Part shown: one piece after another, positions 1 through 10,662 of the stretch
Layout: each line of letters begins with the position of its first letter
Position numbering within the stretch: the first letter of the stretch is position 1
Assembly: GCA_030248215.1 (NCBI GenBank)
Contig: JASANG010001373.1
Span: forward strand, 1 to 64,000
DNA: 64,000 nucleotides
DNA from: Enoplolaimus lenunculus
Lineage: Eukaryota; Nematoda; Enoplea; Enoplida; Thoracostomopsidae
Direction of reading: 5' to 3'
Notes under the pieces: generated by a model
What the model saw: the letters and a program-made list of their open reading frames with translations, nothing else
What the model was told of the DNA's origin: nothing
The model's database searches: none
Position numbers and translations under genes: made by a program

Positions 1-429
1 TGAACGGACGGCAAAAGTACGGCGACGGAGGGCACCGACATAAGGGCCACCTTTAGCGATAAATGCAAACACAAGTTGCACTGGCTTGTATTCCTTCAAA
101 GTACTCACTAATGCAGCTGAAGCAGCGTAGACTCAAAGATGTGTCCTTCTTGATGAGTTGTACCAAAGCAACGATATACTTTCGCACTTCAAAATCCTAA
201 CACCAGTGAGTGCATCATCATACATCTGTGTTTAACATCGGTATCGTTGCCTTTAATGGAAGCCAGTACTGAACGCTCATTGCTATTGTCTTAAAGTATA
301 CAAAAATACATAATATTACGCGACATCAACTGCAGTAAAATATATGTACAGATGAACAACCTTAACCAATCCGTGAACAAAATAAAATATTTAACAATAA
401 AATAATAAAGCCGAAATCCATGAATGCAT
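1..429. other. Left edge, no gene seen
   Basis: The first ~55 bases are GACGG-rich and look like the end of a family I element cut by the window edge. The rest is AT-rich unique DNA in which I see no convincing exon. Confidence 0.4.
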
Positions 430-612
430 TGGCCGGCCTAATGTTACTTTTAACGGCGTAACAGTAGATTAAGTGTATTTCTAAGCCTAAGCCTAAGTGT
501 TGCAAAAATGCGTTCCTAAGCCTAAGGTTAAGTAATAAAATGTAATCTAGTATCTAAACCTACTCTTTTATACACCCACCAGAAACCTTCGCGCCCCTGA
601 AAGTAACATGGG
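430..612. mobile_element. Family A MITE, second subfamily
   Basis: CCTAAG units lie between arms ending near GGCC. The variant end (CTACTCTTTTATA, then CCACCAGAA and GTAACATGGGCC) defines a second subfamily, also seen near 12.9, 30.9, 33.4 and 55.6 kb. The bases just outside, TCCATGAATGCATT and its reverse complement, extend the inverted repeat. Confidence 0.7.
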
Positions 613-920
613 CCAATGCATTCATGGATCATGACTTTATTAATTGATAATGCATTGATTTCTTGAACCGAGTAAAAATTAATATTTTCCTACAGGTTTG
701 AAATTTTTCAGCCGAAATTATTTAGCTGGCTGTTTTCGGAATTTCATCAGTTAGCAATAGGTTTTCAAAACCACCACATATGCTTAAATCAAAGCTATGA
801 TACCGTGAAACAAAATTTGCCACACGAAGAACTTCAAGCTTATGTTTTACGTACCAGATTTACACATTGGCCCAATGTCCAAAATACTTCATTGCGATTT
901 TTGGTTATATATTATTTCGT

Positions 921-1306
921 ACAATGTAAAAGAACAGTGGCACAACCGTATCATAAGTATATTACTAAGCCTATGCCTAAGCCTACGCGTAAGAATGAGT
1001 CAATTTCTAAACGTAAGCCTAAGCCTAAAAGCGTAGGAATGAGCATGTTTCTAAGCTTAAGCCTAAGCCTAAGCCTAAGCCTATGCCTAAGCCTACGAGT
1101 AAGAATGAGTGTATTTCTAAGCCTAAGCCTAACCGTAAGCGTAGGAATGAGCATGTTTCTAACCTTAAGCTTAAGCCTAAGCCTAAGCCTATGCCTAAGC
1201 CGAAGCCTAAGCCTAACCCAAACAAAAAATTAGTCAAAAATTTAAGCTTACTCTATCTTGCGGTCCCATCGAAAAACGTTCCGCCTCTGATGTATCCATG
1301 GGCAAA
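921..1306. mobile_element. Family A MITE (TTAGGC array)
   Basis: The element opens with the typical AATGTAAAAGAACAGTGGC arm and closes with GAAAAACGTTCCGCCTCTGATG and CATGGGC. About 250 bp of CCTAAG repeats between them carry spacer variants such as CGTAAGAATGAG. Reading frames here are only repeat translation. Confidence 0.85.
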
Positions 1307-1574
1307 TATTTAAACTCATCGCTCACACGCGTTTTTTTTAAACCAACCAAAGCAAAAAAATCTTTGCTTCCAGGATTCAAATTTTGAATTCATTAATATC
1401 TCAATATAGAACACAAGTATGATTTTTTGACTGTTTTTCTTCAAATTTAAACTTTCGCTGAGCCAACTGAAAAAAAACATTTCAAACGGAAGAAAGAGGT
1501 TACTAATCACTTGCTTATAACCACAGTAACGCTTTCTCTGTTTTAGGCGAATACAATTTGATAAATGCAGTATA

Positions 1575-1654
<80 letters not shown>

Positions 1655-2540
1655 ATATATATGGATATGTATATAACATATTTTAAAGTAAAAATGAGTT
1701 GTAATGCGTTAAAACCACCCAGCAGCCCATAGTTCTATCTTTTGCAATTATACGTTTTAAATTAAAAAAATTTGTAAAATTGCAGGCAAAATTTAGAAAG
1801 CATTTTCACGCGTTCTGTTTGTGATGTATTTGGTTTTTTAAAATCGAACATCAAAAACAGGATCAAGTTACCATTTTAAGTATACACTTATGGTATTGGT
1901 TGAACAAGCAATATGTAGATGGCGTTGTTATTGAATGATATTTTTTGCCAAATTTAATTCGCCAAATTTGCCGTCAAATGATGAATAGAATTATTGCAAG
2001 ATTTACACTCAAAAAAGTATTGTTTATAGGCTTCCGGTTTAGGATTAGGACTATTTTTTGGGTTTGTGAGACTGGTTCGGGCTCCAGTGTAGCAGTGAAA
2101 CTCACAAAGTTGAACATTTATAATTGTCGCAGAACGAATTTTTGGGTTGTACATTGTGTCGCATATTTCGTCTGTAAAATTCGGCACAAAATTACATTTT
2201 TGCGGCAATTCGAAATATGTAAAGCCCTGTTCACACGTGCAAGTTTTTGAAGTAAAAAGTTTGGAAAAAATTTAACGTTTTTGAGGTACTGAATGTGTTT
2301 CATTGATACTCAAACAGTATTTTTTAACCAAAATTGGAAACAAAAAATAAGGCATTTTTTTCAGTTGAATGGGGTTAAATTTTTGTAGTCAAAATATTGA
2401 TTTGGCACTCTGTCATTGGCTGTTTGCGACGGCGCTAAGTTTAGTTATTTGACCATAACTCGTTAATCATTGGCACAATTGCGGAAAGTTTAAAATGATT
2501 TGATTCAAGTCGTCGTGTACTATGTTCCAATATGAATGTC
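1307..2540. other. AT-rich intergenic stretch with a TA microsatellite
   Basis: A nearly pure (TA)n run spans 1571-1650. A fragment of family G (CCCTGTTCACACGTGCAAG) lies at 2224-2250. No credible exon was seen; short open frames have no splice signals or domain sense. Confidence 0.5.
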
Positions 2541-2545
2541 GTAGG

Positions 2546-2967
2546 GTGCAACCGGAATTCTGGTTCCGGTTCCGGCATTTTTTCACCTTCCGGTTCCGGT
2601 AAATTTTTACCGGAATTAAATATTCCGGTATTAAAATTTGGTATTTGGAAATTAAGATATTTACTAAAAAAGGCGATAAAAATTAAATAGATTTCATTCG
2701 TATAGTGTATAAACCTTGTCGATCGCCGAAAAATAACCATCGAAGATAAATTTGGCTTCCGTGGATTCTGAAAATCTAAAATACATCAGATGAAGTGAAT
2801 ACATATCTTTCAACTAGAATTATTTCACCATAATAATATTGAAAAACGATTTAAATGAAATTTTCGGTGACATCCATTTTTTATTTTCCGGCTCCGGTTT
2901 CGTTTCCGGTAATTTTTCAAATTCCGGTCCTGGTTCCGGAAAATTATAATTCCGGTTGTACCCTGTA
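2546..2967. mobile_element. Family J element (CCGGTT units)
   Basis: Ends are inverted copies of AGGGTGCAACCGGAATT. Both subterminal regions are degenerate GGTTCC/CCGG hexamers pointing inward, around ~250 bp of AT-rich DNA. Other copies lie near 12.4, 13.1 and 48.2 kb. Confidence 0.65.
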
Positions 2968-2979
2968 GTGGCGTAACAA

Positions 2980-3150
2980 AATATTAAGCCAGCTTCAGCG
3001 GCGGATTCAGAAATTTCTGACGGAGTGGACAGGCTGGCAAAAGTTATGAAACGTAATTTTAATTGTATGCTATATATCTGCCAATTTTCTGAGGGGGAAC
3101 ATTGTACCCTTTCGTATCCGTTAGTGGTCACTTTTGTTTTTGTAAAAATA
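2980..3150. mobile_element. Family N MITE
   Basis: Begins near CAGCGGCGGATTCAGAAATT and ends near TCCGTTAGTGG. It shares GCAAAAGTTATGAAACG and a stretch of ~60 bases with copies at 14.84 and 44.89 kb. Confidence 0.5.
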
Positions 3151-3393
3151 AATTCACTCCATAAGCGGGGTTACCGTTAAAATTTCTACTAACAGTATGG
3201 AACACAGCGGCTGATCTAAAATTTTTTGATGCGATAGGATACTTTTTAAGTACCGAAATTTTACAGTTTAGCTGGGGGATACATCTGCTATCGCAAGCCC
3301 CCTGAATCTGCTTTGGTTGACCTCACTAAGCTTTACCCTATCACCGGTATATCTTACATCAATTGTGGAACCTGGTTTTGGTTAATAATTGTT

Positions 3394-4559
3394 ATGTATA
3401 CTGCATCGTCAGCTATTAATGTACCTTATCGGTCTTATGTTGGCAACAATCAGCGATTCGAATTTTCCGACGGTAAGTATAATTTACAGACGCCCCAAAA
3501 ACTTAACAGTGGAATTGTTTCAGTTGACCGAGGAAAGTTTAAAAATGCCTTGGTTCAATTTGAAACATTGAAAATAATTTTAAAATCGAAACACCGATTC
3601 ACCAAGCGATGATAAATTTTTGAAATTGCGACCAATGTATACACTCAAAATAATATTTCTGGTATTTAAGAAAAAATTTCTTACATTTAAGAAATATGAT
3701 TAGCAAGGTGAACTTGAAAAGTATTTCTGTTATAACAGAGAAGTTTTTAAAAAAGTTTTGAAATAAAGTCTGAAAATATACGTTTTCCAATTATTGTTAG
3801 ATAATTGTCTTGAATATCAGAAAAACTTTTCAGATTTGCCACAGAAAATACATTTCTGAATACATTCAGAAATACTTTTTTGCGTGTAGAACAGGGCTGT
3901 AACAGTAGTATACGCATTTTTCTAAAACCTAAATCTAAGCTTAAGTCTAAGCCTAAACGTAAAGAATGAGCCCGTACTAAAGCGGAAGAACCCTAAGCGT
4001 AAGTGTAAGATTGAGCTTATACTTAGCCTAAGTTAAGCGTAAGAATAAACAATAAATTAGTGTAGAGCTTAAGCTTAGGCAGACCCGTAGCCAACTCACC
4101 TTGGTGGGGGGGGGGGGCTAAACGTTCTTCAGGAAGGGCAATACAATTGATTTTGTTCATTTACAATCGAATTTGAAATTTTTCTAGTACCCCCCTTTGG
4201 CTACAGGCCCGAGAGTAGTCTATGTATAAGCTCATTCTTACGCTTAGGCTTAGACTTAGGCTTAGATTTAGCTAACGGAAAATTGGCAGTCACAGTTATA
4301 CAAATAATCCAAAATACTTTGCTGTTTAAAGGCATATATTTTAAATCTTTCTAAATATTACAGATAATTTTTTCAATTTTCAGGAAATCAACACCGCTTC
4401 AGCAGCGATCCCTTGGATCAACATGATTATTTAGACTGGAGCCTAAACCGTATGGAATCTGTTGCAGTTACAAAAATGCCACGATATTTGGATGTGATTG
4501 CTAGTCCACCAGTGAAACGAAAACGTGGGGGTGGACGCAAACCAATTAATGATGCTTCG
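3394..4559 (+). CDS. First two exons of a basic, probably nuclear protein
   Basis: Exon 1 (3394-3472) runs from an ATG to a perfect GTAAGT donor in phase 1. Exon 2 (4384-4559) follows a TTTTCAG acceptor in phase 1 and ends at GTAATT in phase 0; together they give 85 residues. The peptide starts MYTASSAINVPYRS and contains SPPVKRKRGGGRKPINDAS near its end (about residues 67-85). This basic Gly/Arg patch followed by an acidic turn could precede a bZIP region, as in Fos/Kayak-type factors, or act as a nuclear signal or AT-hook-like patch; I saw no following leucine zipper. The intron holds family K and A elements, and a family F element begins 14 bp after exon 2. The next exon must start in phase 0 and was not found. 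The splice model is well supported; the function is a guess. Confidence 0.55.
3639..3888. mobile_element. Family K foldback MITE
   Basis: Arms start ACACTCAAAATAATATTTCTG and end CAGAAATACTTTTTTGCGTGT, flanked by TA. The interior repeats AAATTTCT/AGAAAT motifs. It lies in the intron of the 3394-4559 gene. Confidence 0.6.
3893..4275. mobile_element. Family A MITE split by a family H MITE
   Basis: CCTAAG-type repeats on both sides are interrupted at 4083-4212 by a family H element. The left part begins at ACAGGGCTGTAACAGTAGTA; the right part resumes with AAGCTCATTCTTACGCTTAG. Confidence 0.7.
4083..4212. mobile_element. Family H MITE nested in family A
   Basis: Ends ACCCGTAGCCAACTCACCTT and TTTGGCTACAGGCCCGAG are inverted. 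A G-run sits inside the left end and a C-run inside the right end, as in the copies at 13.57, 34.70 and 61.34 kb. Confidence 0.7.
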
Positions 4560-4573
4560 GTAATTGTTTATAT

Positions 4574-4902
4574 CAAGAGTGGATGTTCACTCTTTATAAC
4601 AAGAGTGTGCAACTGGGTACATTCTGTGTATTAAACAATGTACCCGGCACGCGTTGCGTTTTTGGCCTACCCCCCTTCCCTTGTTTAGGGGGGTCTGTAT
4701 GCAGTTTTATATGTAGTAATGCTATGAGCAAATTGTACCCCCCTTGTTTAAGGGGGGTAGGTGTACTGAAGCATACTGTTAATCTCTTGCTTACCCCCCC
4801 CCCCCCTGATTGAGGGGGTCGAACAAAAATGCATACATTCTTTAATACACAGAATGTACCCAGTTGCACACTCTTGTTATAAAGAGTGATCATCCACTCT
4901 TG
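4574..4902. mobile_element. Family F foldback (GCACGCGTTGCG core, C/G runs)
   Basis: Ends CAAGAGTGGATGTTCACTC and GAGTGATCATCCACTCTTG are inverted. Inside come GTGCAACTGGGTACATTCTG, GGCACGCGTTGCGTTTTTGG and runs of C and G. Five other copies occur in the window. Confidence 0.8.
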
Positions 4903-5469
4903 TTTATATTAATGGATTTTGTTTCCTTTGGTTCTTAAACATTTGCGGTTTAAACTTCGAAAAAATTGGCAAAAAACATTTTTCATTTGTTACCAATTTC
5001 AATCAGATCAAGGTTAGTATGACTGAACGGTTAATTTGTAATATTCAAATTTAGTCAGCAAGTTTAGTATATACTGACTGATTAAGTACAAACTTACTGA
5101 CAGAAATAAAGACCCATGTAAAATCCAGGTGGCCCCCTGGGATTCAGGTGGTCTGAGGTAACTTAATGACTGGGAACCGTAGGCTTAGGACTTGGCTAGG
5201 CTTAGCAGATCCCTAGGTAGCATTTGACAAAACAGAAATTACACATTATTCGAATGGTTAACCAGACTGCTCCTGTGATTATTATTGAAAAAATTTTAGC
5301 TATCATTGCAAAATTTCAAATATGGCCGAAATTTCAAATATATACTGAAACTCATTAGACTAAAAATTTAATGTTATGACTTAAATTAGATTTACAGCTA
5401 TATATACATCCCTGTTAAATGCAAACGGATAATATTTAAATGTTGGTATGTTGTTCAAACAAATTTCTG

Positions 5470-5713
5470 GCCCTGTTTCAGATCAGGGGCGAAGCGTTTT
5501 TCTGTGGGACTGCAATAGAATAAGCTTAAGATTAGACTAATTTCTTTCACTGGGTAAGGTTTATGCTTAAGTTAAGGTATAAGCTCATTCTTACGCTTAG
5601 GCTTAGGCTATCGCTTAGGCTAAGGTATAAACTGATTTTTACACATAGGTTTAGGTTTAGGCGTAGGAATATGCTTTATGCCACTGTACCGTCCGCTGTT
5701 CTGTACATTGGCC
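5470..5713. mobile_element. Family A MITE
   Basis: Opens CAGATCAGGGGCGAAGCGTT, carries TTAGGC units with GCTCATTCTTACGC spacers, and closes CTGTTCTGTACATTGGCC. Confidence 0.8.
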
Positions 5714-5937
5714 GAATTTTTACAGTTGTTCACCAGAAGAACAACATAAACGCGATGACCACAGCTAAAAACAAAGTTGCAGCTGTCAGAAATGTTACGC
5801 GAAAAACGTTTCCCAATACGTAGCTGGAGTTGTCAACAGTAATGCGGATTTTATAGCCAACATTAAGATGAATTAACTTATCTTGACGATATAGCCATTG
5901 TTATTAAAATAATCCAATAAGAGCCCCGGCCGTATTA

Positions 5938-6115
5938 CAATGTATGTAGCACCTGTTATCAATTAGTGATCGGTCTTAACATTCGAACCATTGAATGTTA
6001 AGGTTTTCAATTTAACACATTTTATTGCTTTCAATTAATTCTATTTTTCTGCAAATTTTTAGAATTGCAAATGCATCAGTTCGTTAGTTTGAAAACCTAT
6101 TCCTAAACTGTACAA
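5938..6115. repeat. Family L foldback, degraded
   Basis: GTAGCACCTGTTATCAATTAGTGATCGG matches the arm of family L in part; the right arm is decayed. Flanking 4903-5469 and 6116-6540 hold no exon that I can support, only degraded repeat pieces. Confidence 0.4.
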
Positions 6116-6629
6116 AATGTTCATGTCGGCAATATTTTCAGTAGTAGTTCAGTTTTTGAATTACACCAATTAAAAGATATTCTAAAGTTTCTGGCCAAAC
6201 AGTAACAATGTAATTATCAAAGTTTTGTATCAATACCAATCAGTTTAAGTACAATTCTCTTAAAATCTGTGAAATTTATGCGTTGTACACTGGTCAAATT
6301 GTTCCATATGTTTTTATTTTTATCAGGCCAATGTGCCCCGCGGCGGGCCGTCAAACAACTGGTATTACAATTGTCTTAAGCCTAAAACTAAAGCAAGGAG
6401 CCAACCGTAACAATGAGCCCTATTCGTGTCAACTCCAAATGGACAAAACTTTGAGTAAAGCGAGATTTTGCTCTATTGCAGTCACACATGTTTTCCGGAT
6501 TTTTCGACACGTCAAAAACATTTCAAAAAAACTGAATTGAGCTGAAGAAAAATTCTTCGATAAAGTGGCACTGGAACACGCGAACACTTAGCAAATTTAG
6601 GCTTTTCATTCTGATCTTTTGGACCTCTG

Positions 6630-6963
6630 ATCCGAACGGAAAACTGAGCTTCCAATGGCGCGCAAGCAGTTCCACTTCCTCAGAAACGTTAACAATGCTG
6701 AAATTAAAATGGATCAGCAACAACAAAATACACTGTCCCCCCAGACAACATTTAACTTCAACAAAATGGTCGTTCACCTGCTGCAACTATCTTATTGAGG
6801 CTGATGTTTATCTCAGTTTGAGCATCAACCCAAATGGACATATCGAGTTTGAACCGACTACTCGATTACGACGGAATGTCGGACAAACCAGTGGCTGCAG
6901 CAACATTATCGCGAACAACAACAACGACAACAGCAACAGCAGCAGCAGCAACAACAACAACAA

Positions 6964-6994
<31 letters not shown>

Positions 6995-7027
6995 AACAAC
7001 AACAACAGCAGCAGCAGCAACAACAAC

Positions 7028-7058
<31 letters not shown>

Positions 7059-7147
7059 CCACCACCACCAACAACAACAACAACAGCAGCAGCAGCAGCA
7101 ACAACAACACCACCACCACCACCACAACCACCACCAACAACAACAGC

Positions 7148-7218
<71 letters not shown>

Positions 7219-7504
7219 AACCAACAACAACAACAACAACAACAACAACAACTGTTTTGGGATACCGGAACAGAATTAGAGTCGTGTATACAAAATGAGC
7301 CCAGCCAAGAGTTCAGCAGCGTGTCGCCTCAAAATTGGTACCAAGAAGCGGATTCAAGTTGGCATCAGCATCTACAACACCACCAGCAACAAGCAGGAGA
7401 AGAACAACAACAGTATCGTCAACAACAATCGCAACTACTCCACGAACAACAAAACCAAATTCAACATCACCAACATCAACAACACCACCAACAACAACAA
7501 CACC

Positions 7505-7566
<62 letters not shown>

Positions 7567-8473
7567 AAACAACAACAACAACCACGACGACGACCGTCAA
7601 TTGTAATAAGCAGTCATCGAATAAGAGAAAACAACGGAAATCCGGCGTTTCATCTACGAATATCCAACCGCAATGGTTCAACTCAAGCGCCAGCGAATCA
7701 GGTTGGGTTTCAGAAGTCGGTCGATCAGTAGCATTGTCAAATCACGATTCAGATAGCGAATTTAGCAATGAATTTGGCGAGTTTAGCGGCTCCCGGCAAC
7801 AATATCCTTCGCCGATGTGGTCATCGAAGAAACGATCGATACCGCACCGCAGTTGTGATTCGTCAGATCGTGATGAAGATAAATGGTGTTCGCCTGCTGG
7901 AGACAAGAGTTTGAGCGAATCAATTAATGACCATGACAAATCGAAGAACGTTCGGTTACAGTATCCCACATGTGATTGGTCACAGAACAAAAGACCGACA
8001 CCGTATCCACGTATAGATTCGCCACATTCTTTTAGAAACAGATTGTGTTCACCAGAAGAAAACAAACGCTTGGTAGAATCAAATCATGGATACGATAAGT
8101 CTAAATCCTTTCTGCTACATTGTTCGTCATCTGATTGGTCACAAGTCAAACGAACGATACCGTATCCCAGCGGTGGTTCGTCAAACCCAGTTGAAGACGA
8201 ATGGTGTTCATCTGGTGATTATGAAACCTTATCAAAACTCAATGATTATCAAAAGGAACCATTTTGGAGTTTGGGTTCTGAAAAAAGAGATTTGAGGGTG
8301 ACGGTAACAGTAGGCAAGAATATGAGTCTAATGATTTGTTTAGTAAATGCTTATCGACAACAGATGTTAACGAAATCAGCCAATGGGAATGCGACAATCA
8401 ATCTGGTTGGACAGAATCATGGAACGAAGCAGACTGTTTGGCAGAAAAAACGCTGAATATTGCGGAATTGTAA
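6630..8473 (+). CDS. Gln-rich host protein region, reading frame broken
   Basis: Coding signal is clear but jumps frame. One frame gives MARKQFHFLRNVNNAEIK and MDQQQQNTLSPQ before three in-frame TGA codons. The same frame, open from about 6855, runs through poly-Gln, then LFWDTGTELESCIQ and DSSWHQHLQHHQQQ to about 7600. After the second CAA tract the sense moves by one frame into a Ser-rich region (7700-8280) holding three ~52-aa repeats with the pattern DWSQ.KR..PYP, (W/L)CS and YDKSK. A further one-base change in an A-run near 8285 leads to the end QWECDNQSGWTESWNEADC, with a stop at 8471. Such shifts mean a decaying gene, unseen introns, or uncorrected indels in CAA and A runs. It may be the 3' part of the gene at 3394. 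Acidic Trp/Cys repeats plus poly-Gln suggest an activator-like nuclear protein; I recognise no family. Confidence 0.5.
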
Positions 8474-9002
8474 ACACGGGTGGATTACGGTTGTTAAAGC
8501 GTACTACGACGTTACACTGTACGGATAGCGTATTCTAACTTGTTGAACAATGCCGGATCCGGAAATTTCGGACGGGCGCCATATCATAGGATACTGATCG
8601 AAAGCTCGCGGGCAAGCCGAACGAGAAACAAAACGCAATTTGAGTACTAAACCTTAACCCAAAATTTTGCTTTTGACCTCTGTTGATGGGCCTATCCTGT
8701 TAACTCCATTCGATTCGCCAGTGGTGGTGCGAAATATACCGACCACCCAATCGAAAGTTAGTTCTAAAAAAGCGCTGTTGAATAATTATCTTCAGGTTTG
8801 AGTTGATGTTAATTTTTATGTTCGCTACAAGAGTTCGATGTTAAATGCCGACTTGTGAGTATAACGTTTTAGCGTTCGTCGTTTGCTCGCGTAACAAAAA
8901 TTTTATCTCAAGAAAAAAATCGCAGGTTGGGTAAAAATAGTGACACTCAAATCCTACGCTACTGATAATAATTACTCCCGGTACTCATATTTGGGTGATG
9001 CA
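8474..9002. other. Probable 3' UTR and intergenic DNA
   Basis: The first ~400 bases are less AT-rich than the surroundings and follow the stop at 8471, so they may be 3' UTR. No AATAAA signal is obvious. Confidence 0.3.
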
Positions 9003-9360
9003 TAGCACAGTGCCGGAACGTATTCCTGCGGAACTGTAACACAGTAAGCTTATAAGCTTTTAGACTAACTTTTTTGTTAGGCTTGGGCTTAGGCTTAGAC
9101 TTAGGCTTAGGCTTCGGCTTAGGCTTAGGCTTAGGCTTAGGCTTAGGCTTAGGCTTAGGTTTAGGCTTAGGTTTAGGCTTAGGCTGAGGCTTAGGGTTAG
9201 CATTAGGCTTAGGCTTAGGCTTAGGCTTAGGCTGAGGCTTAGGCTTAGGCTTAGGCTTAGGCTTAGCATTAGGGTTAGGCTTAGGCTTAGGCTTAGGCTT
9301 AGGCTTAGGCTGAGGCTTAGGCTTATACTGCTGTTCCAGCCTTGTTCTATACATGAGCTC
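9003..9360. mobile_element. Family A MITE with the purest TTAGGC array
   Basis: About 250 bp (9081-9325) is almost unbroken TTAGGC with a few variants (TTCGGC, TGAGGC, TTAGCA). The ends are the usual GTGCCGGAACGTATTCCTG and CTTGTTCTATACATGAGC arms. This places the array inside an element and not at a chromosome end. Confidence 0.85.
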
Positions 9361-9634
9361 ATATTTGTATATAATATATACTACATGTATTGTTACATTA
9401 TATATGTTTATTTGTTTAAGTAAATTATAATCAAGTTTTAACTTCCATCTCACAAGAGTTTTAGCGAATCGATAGCGCAACTTAAAATATATGAAGCTAA
9501 AGCTTCAAATTCTGGTAAATTCATATATCGACATGTCGTTGTACTGCCAAAGTTGAAAAATACCGGAACCGAAGATCAACAAAATAAGAATGAAGTTGAA
9601 TATTGTTCTTTTTGACAATTCTTTGCAATATTAA

Positions 9635-9903
9635 CCCCTTCTCACATTGAGTTGCCTATACGCAACTCGGCGCAGTGTATATACGTTAAATAAGATTTAT
9701 TGCACCGTGCTTAACAATTGCAACACGTATACATAGTACTAAATCACCACAAGACGTGACAGCCCCCTCAGGCTCGAGTGTCAAGCTCCTATAGCAGAGT
9801 GGTGATGGTATTCGCCTCCCACTCCAGTCACCGGAGTTCGAATCCTAGCATAAAAGTAGGTCTCAGGGGAAATAGAAAATATTCATGTTTACGGTGAAAA
9901 ATT
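9635..9903 (+). mobile_element. Family B: TTAA MITE with tRNA-like core
   Basis: The left end is TTAA followed by CCCCTTCTCACATTGAG. Near 9790 there is an A-box-like TATAGCAGAGTGGTGATGG and near 9833 a B-box-like GGAGTTCGAATCCTAGC, the two Pol III promoter blocks of tRNA genes. The right end is decayed after AAATATTCATG. Compare the better copies at 19237 and 50365. Confidence 0.75.
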
Positions 9904-10379
9904 GCCGAGATATACGACCAAAATTCTACCACAACCGGAGCCGACATTCTTTGGTTTTACCCTGCTTAATTTTACGAATCATTTCATTTTTTAACAGATC
10001 AAAATACGGTATTTAAAATCTTGTTACCCGTACAAAATTGTAAACCTGTACGGTCATAATCTCAAATACGTAAAGCACCTTAGCACCAGAATGATAATAT
10101 TTTTCAAATTCCCGAACTGGTGCAGTTGCAGGTCGCAAAACTTTCTCAGATTTGGGCAAAATAAAATCTAAAAAATTAGCTAAATTTCAGAAAATTCAGC
10201 ATTTGCTAAATTCAACCAGTATAATACCTACGACCAGCTGATGATATATGGGTGCTACACATATTTGAGAATACGTGCGTCTGAAACGAAACCACACTCG
10301 AAACGTAAGTACCTGATTGAGAAATTATAAACTGCATGTAATAGTTAGCTGAGTTTCGTAGGGCGGCGTTGTATGTTTA
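9904..10379. other. Intergenic, family L fragment
   Basis: Mostly unique AT-rich DNA. CAGCTGATGATATATGGGTG and TTTGAGAATACG at 10215-10305 are a family L arm. No exon seen. Confidence 0.4.
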
Positions 10380-10662
10380 CAGGCCCATGTAAAGATCAGG
10401 GGCGAAACGTTTTTCTGTGGGACTGCAATAGAGTACGCTTAAGCTTTAGACTAATTTTTTTGCTTGGCTTAGGTTTAGGCTTACGAATCTGCTCTTTCTT
10501 GCGCTAAGACTTAGGCTTCGGCTTAGGCTAAGGAATATGCTCATTCTTACGCTTACGTGTAAATAGAACTTTAGACTTGTGTTTAGACAATTTTTGATTA
10601 CGCTTAGGTTTAGGCTAAGGAATATGCTTATACTACTTTTACGGCCCTGTTTAATACATTGA
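10380..10662. mobile_element. Family A MITE
   Basis: Begins GGCCCATGTAAAGATCAGGG and GTTTTTCTGTGGGACTGCAA, carries degenerate TTAGGC units, and ends TACGGCCCTGTTTAATACATTG. Confidence 0.8.

Noticed and set aside
4583-4813. Repeated small protein encoded by family F elements
   Set aside because: The similar frames in several copies follow from DNA similarity of the foldback; they diverge at the C/G runs and lack start or splice context.
6790-6870. TGA read as Trp in the Gln-rich gene
   Set aside because: Three TGA codons in a row are tempting, but nothing else in the window suggests a changed code, and the other genes end normally with TGA, TAA or TAG.
9081-9325. A true telomere or chromosome-end fusion
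   Set aside because: The array is short, bounded by family A arms on both sides, and dozens of similar copies are scattered through the window.
9060-9480. Long KPKPKP / LSLSLS open frames across TTAGGC arrays
   Set aside because: A hexamer without stops stays open in several frames on both strands; codon sense is absent and the block lies between MITE ends.
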